Of a stretch of DNA of 61,658 nt, positions 58,214 through 61,658 are shown piece by piece. The position numbers and the translations under genes are program-made. A model generated the notes under the pieces. It saw nothing but the letters and a program-made list of their open reading frames with translations, did not search any database and was not told the origin of the DNA. The stretch is taken from contig JASJQH010006881.1 in the NCBI GenBank assembly GCA_040143965.1, forward strand, positions 1 through 61,658, in the 5' to 3' direction. How positions within the stretch are numbered: position 1 is the first letter of the stretch; each line of letters opens with the position of its first letter. The DNA is from Basidiobolus ranarum. Its lineage: Eukaryota; Basidiobolomycota; Basidiobolomycetes; Basidiobolales.

Positions 58214-58947
58214 AGTTACCGATTGTTTAAAGTTAAAACCAGAGAGAAGGTATTCCAAGAATGTGAATAAAACTCAGCATTCATTCATTCATTTATTTTC
58301 CTATCCATTCCCTTTGCAATCTCTCATATCTTAAATGCCCCTTACTATCCAACATGGCAATTTAACCGTCACTTCAATCCATATATTCTCATTTCGATGG
58401 TCATTTTCATTCAGGAATGGATCATAGCCATGCACCCCTGGCTGAAATTCAATCTAAAAGGATGATTAAGCAAGATTCAACCCTACTACCCTACTACCAC
58501 TGAGGTGATTAGGTAAGATTCAATTGAAAAAAGATTCAGAAATTGAATATAGTAAGAATGACGACTAGTGGTCATCGGAGATCGATTAGTAAAACGTCAC
58601 TAATCATCTCGGTATTTCCTCAATAAATGAACACTCGCCACTGTTACTAATTCGGATTCAACATCCAGCAGCGAAGATAAAAAAGAACAAGTGCATCGGA
58701 GATAGTTCATATATGAATATTCAGGTCGGGGATAAAATGATTTCCGCCAGCTTCGGGACATAGCTCTGCCTACTCTCCTCCATAAGGGAATAAATAGAGC
58801 TGGATAATTGGTGTCGATAATACCGATTCGATTCACCCAATTTGACAGTTCTAGATGATTTTTTATGAACCATTATCCCGAGCCGAAAGCAAACTTCGCA
58901 TAAATAGAGTGCACAGTATACCGTTATTGCTGTATTGTTCGTTTGAA
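58214..58947. other. Divergent promoter region
   Basis: Between the P450-like gene (-) and the ceramidase (+). A direct repeat 'ccctactac' occurs near 58482-58500. The upstream in-frame ATG at 58855 is discussed under the ceramidase. No RNA gene recognised. Confidence 0.5.
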
Positions 58948-59784
58948 ATGGCTCAAGAAAGTGATATACTCGGCTACCCTGGCTACTGGGGAAGCGCTAC
59001 ATCTTCGGTGGATTGGTGTGAAACGAATTATGAGTATAGCTACTATGTAGCAGAGATGTTCAACAGTTTCTCTTCTTTGGCGATGGTGGTTATTGGCGAG
59101 CTTGGTGCATATCTACATCCACAATCCGAGTTTCGGTATCGTTTCGCCTTCCGTTTGATCTCTGTTGTGGGATGGGGAAGTTTACTATTCCATGGCACCC
59201 TCAAGTACGAAACACAAATGCTCGACGAGGTACCGATGTGTTGGGCAGCGGCTATGCTTTTCTACTGCCTGATCCGAAATAAATACCCGAACATCGGTGC
59301 GTGGTTTCCAATCCTCTTGGGAGCCTACACAGCCATAGTCACTGCTATTGTTTCTTTAAATTCAGGGAAGGTCCAGTTCTATCTATTTCATTTTACTTTC
59401 GCAAGTTTAGAATTGGCCGATATATTGTTCATGTTCCATATTTACCGTACTAAGCGACAAGAATCAGCAACCATTAAGTGGCTTTTCGAATCGGGACTAG
59501 GAATGTATGTGTCGGCAATGCTGATCTGGTTCACTGATTTCAATTTTTGTAAGTATTTAAACAGTCACGTCGCCCAAGCCTTAGGAAACATCACCGTAGT
59601 GGCGTTTAACCCACAATTTCATGCGGTTTGGCATGTCATGGTTTCAGCTGGACTCTATTGCTTGTGTCTACTTATCCTAGTGGATCGACAGGAAACGTTG
59701 GGATATAGAACTAAACTTCAGTATCTGTTCCATTTTATACCATATGTCTGTTGGGAGGATTTCCCTAACCCTAAAGCCTATTAG
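58948..59784 (+). CDS. YPC1: Alkaline ceramidase (ACER3/Ypc1 family)
   Basis: 278 residues from the ATG at 58948, chosen because GYPGYWGSATSSVDWCETNY right after it matches the family N-terminus. An upstream in-frame ATG at 58855 would add 31 unrelated residues. There are seven hydrophobic spans. The zinc-hydrolase residues are present: H82 (LLFHGTLKYE), D93 (MLDEVPM), and H225/H229 (NPQFHAVWHVM), plus the early S and E/N contacts around DWCE-NY. It hydrolyses ceramide or phytoceramide to a sphingoid base and fatty acid in the ER/Golgi. The length is near that of human ACER3 (267). Intronless. Confidence 0.93.
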   Translation: MAQESDILGYPGYWGSATSSVDWCETNYEYSYYVAEMFNSFSSLAMVVIGELGAYLHPQSEFRYRFAFRLISVVGWGSLLFHGTLKYETQMLDEVPMCWAAAMLFYCLIRNKYPNIGAWFPILLGAYTAIVTAIVSLNSGKVQFYLFHFTFASLELADILFMFHIYRTKRQESATIKWLFESGLGMYVSAMLIWFTDFNFCKYLNSHVAQALGNITVVAFNPQFHAVWHVMVSAGLYCLCLLILVDRQETLGYRTKLQYLFHFIPYVCWEDFPNPKAY

Positions 59785-60152
59785 AATACTGGCTTGGCCA
59801 ATTGTATAGTTGTTCTCATTTCAATATATCGATTTCTTAAACAAACCATCTCTTCACGAATTTACTAACATATGTATACATCAATAAGAATAAGAGAAGG
59901 ATATAAGAAACAATGGAAACATAATCCTTGATTTGTCAAGTGAATGGAGAAGTTATAGGGGAAATAATGGTATTGACTACTGGTATTGAGGGAAGGAAAG
60001 ACATACAAATTCTTCTTTAGATTTTTACATAAACAACCGAAACAGTGATACCGAAATTCACATATGAAAGGAAGTGAAGGAGTGAACTACTTAATTTACT
60101 ACACTACTTCAACGAATTGTCGACAATACTTACGCGAACCTTGAACTGATGG
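59785..60152. other. Convergent 3' gap
   Basis: 3' flanks of the ceramidase and the last gene. Nothing recognised. Confidence 0.5.
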
Positions 60153-61216
60153 TTATTGAAGCTCTTTAACTCTCAGAACAGCTTGTAACAGATTGCCCAC
60201 CACAATTAAGGAAATGATGCCTGTAGGGTTTGAGGTTACCTTGATAGTAACACAGGCTTGGGCTAGTGTGAAAACAAATGTGAGATATAACCAGACCCTG
60301 CTAGAACGACTCCACCTCCATGGCTTTAGTGAGGAAGACTGGGATTGTGGACATACAAACAGGCCAAGGGTAATCACTGTTACAAGTAGATTGAATATGT
60401 AACGTATTGGATCATCCACCTATATATTAAATCAATCAAACTTAAACTTGGGATAATCTGCGACATGTAACAACTTACTAGACGGGTTTGCTTAAAATAA
60501 CCATTCATTCCAGCATATCCAATTGCCTCTACATAGAGTGTGGAGCATCCCTCAAGTGTACTAAACAAATCCTCACCAACCACTACACGCTCATCCACTC
60601 GTAATACCACATCACATATATCCAGTGCTTTCAAAGAATTGGGATATTTCTCTTGAAGGGTTTTGTAGATCTCGTGGAGAGGTTGGCTACCTTGAAATGA
60701 CATAGTACACGTAGCATGACCACGAATATTCACTCGAATATCACGTTCTACTTGGAATACATCCAATCAATAATGTTTTTCACTGGAAATTATAAATACT
60801 AGCATACCTTGTTCCGAACATAGAGAGGAATCAGCTAAGCGGTAAAATAATACGTCTTCATTCACGAAGCCTGCGGCAACTAAGTTTGCTTCCAAAATTA
60901 GAGGTTCATCCAGAATATTCCTTAAGGAGCATACTTTTTCTTGTAAAACATCTTGTATACGGTTTCGTAAGGTTTCAACTGTTTCCAATGGAGTGCCAAA
61001 TATGAAAAAATCCATAGACTCAATATTCTCGAGATCATCTATGTTCCTGCATAGTATTCTAAACAGTTTTCCCTCTTCGAGTAAACCAACACCTTCATCA
61101 AGATCCACATGGACTTCGTTCTCTGGGTCGGTTAGGGATTGACTAGAATAATGCAGACAAGACTCACCCAAGGGGTGGTTATCGATAACTCTATCACTCA
61201 TAGAGCGTGTTTTCAA
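60153..61216 (-). CDS. Unrecognised protein: two possible beta-grasp regions plus C-terminal membrane segments
   Basis: Minus-strand exons 61216-60808, 60750-60479 and 60419-60153 give 315 residues with frame kept across introns of 57 and 59 nt. I do not recognise the family. Residues about 48-130 and 138-220 each show a strand-strand-helix-strand layout, with the second running IRVNIRGHATCTMSFQ, then LHEIYKTLQEKYP, then ICDVVLRVDERVV, then STLYVEAIG. This resembles a ubiquitin-like fold but lacks a diGly end. Residues about 235-315 contain three hydrophobic stretches (YIFNLLVTVITLGLFVC, VWLYLTFVFTLAQACV, IISLIVVGNLLQAVL). A membrane-anchored protein with cytosolic domains is likely. No function is claimed. 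Confidence 0.55.
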
Positions 61217-61573
61217 ACTTAAAGGCTACTTTACAAGCACCTAAGTATACTTTCCGCGCGTTCTGCAAAGGGCAAGCTGAGTAGATGTGAAGAAGTCAAA
61301 AGTTGAAATCGATAGGGTTTTCGCAATAAAGAGTCAGAAGGAAGGATTATTGTCTTTACAGGATATTCCTTTGGGAGAAAAATCCAACTGAAATGAACTT
61401 GAAGATACCACCGCTTGTTTATCCATTCACGACGTGCTTTTTATATCACCCATAACCAAACCTCTGGTCAACATTTGAAATGTATGGGAACCTGTACTGG
61501 TTACCGTAGTACCATAATTATTTACAATGATGCCTGCAATTAAATCATATCACTCTCTCCCTAGCACAAGGAG
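61217..61573. other. Non-coding end region
   Basis: Upstream of the last gene. No gene recognised before the G-rich run. Confidence 0.4.
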
Positions 61574-61658
61574 GGGCCGGGGGGGGGGGGGGGGGGGGTG
61601 GGGGGTGTGGGGGGGGGGGTTGTGGTGGGGGGGGGGGGGGGCGGGAATGGGCGGGGAG
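61574..61658. repeat. G-homopolymer contig end
   Basis: Long runs of G broken by single T, C or A bases. It has no counterpart elsewhere in this AT-rich window and is not a telomere unit such as TTAGGG. Most likely it is low-quality or two-colour sequencer dark-base sequence at a contig end. Confidence 0.75.

Noticed and set aside
58600-58836. 78-residue minus-strand frame before the ceramidase
   Set aside because: Lies in the divergent promoter and has no recognisable domain.
58855-58947. 31-residue N-terminal extension of the ceramidase from an upstream ATG
   Set aside because: Unrelated to the family N-terminus, whereas the ATG at 58948 matches it directly.
1-61658. CRISPR arrays, bacterial operons, riboswitches, tRNA or rRNA genes
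   Set aside because: No regularly spaced repeats, no operon-like spacing or Shine-Dalgarno sites, and no B-box-like or rRNA sequence found by eye. A tRNAscan and Rfam search would be decisive.

Overview
The window reads as nuclear DNA of a fungus. Genes are split by many short (about 50-80 nt) GT-AG introns, and several products belong to fungus-specific families: a Vac7-type Fab1 regulator, a Som1-like mitochondrial inner-membrane peptidase partner, and an alpha-arrestin with PY motifs. The gene set also includes several families missing from Saccharomyces: a CENP-M-like kinetochore protein, a LONRF-type RING/LON protein, an SLC35C1-type GDP-sugar carrier, a CSL transcription factor, and a DIS3L2 nuclease with its active-site aspartates intact. 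With the secreted proteinase-K-like subtilisin, this suggests an early-diverging (zygomycete-grade) fungus. That placement is an inference. The last 85 bases are a G-rich run that looks like a contig-end artefact.

Layout. 1-1.6 kb is a transposon graveyard: a Tnp2-type DNA-transposase fragment and a decayed Copia RNase H tail, interleaved with several LTR-like copies in both orientations. Then: CoA-transferase III (+, 2.2-4.1 kb); alpha-arrestin (+, 5.3-6.3); PWWP/Tudor-like chromatin protein (+, 7.0-8.2); B-type cyclin (-, 8.4-9.7); eIF3b (-, 10.3-12.5); Vac7-like (+, 13.6-15.7); DNA polymerase epsilon catalytic subunit (+, 16.6-24.0); Som1-like (+, 24.3-24.7); DIS3L2 (-, 25.0-28.8); GDP-fucose-type transporter (+, 29.6-30.6); SEC31 (-, 30.9-35.7); proteasome alpha-2 (+, 36.6-37.6); CTK1/CDK12-type kinase (-, 37.9-40.5); LONRF-like (-, 41.1-42.4); RRP40 (+, 43.8-44.7); CENP-M-like (+, 44.9-45.8); subtilisin (+, 46.6-47.9); CSL (-, 49.9-52.0); Sec14/CRAL-TRIO (-, 54.4-55.6); divergent cytochrome P450-like (-, 56.2-58.2); alkaline ceramidase (+, 58.9-59.8); and an unrecognised protein with possible ubiquitin-like regions and membrane segments (-, 60.2-61.2).

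This is ordinary eukaryotic gene order. Genes are transcribed singly, there is no operon logic, and most products are housekeeping (replication, translation, RNA decay, COPII traffic, proteasome, cell cycle). I joined exons by hand, requiring reading-frame continuity, GT-AG ends and agreement with remembered family sequence. No RNA evidence or database search was available.

The most notable item is a complete five-exon CENP-M-like gene of 183 codons. It keeps the glycines and lysine of a P-loop (G28..G33-K34) that human CENP-M has lost. Second is a fully spliced P450-length protein with no heme-ligand cysteine and no ExxR motif. Others are a 78-residue Som1-like gene in three exons, a probable GC-AG intron, a 16-nt microexon, and a perfect 9-bp inverted repeat in a divergent promoter.
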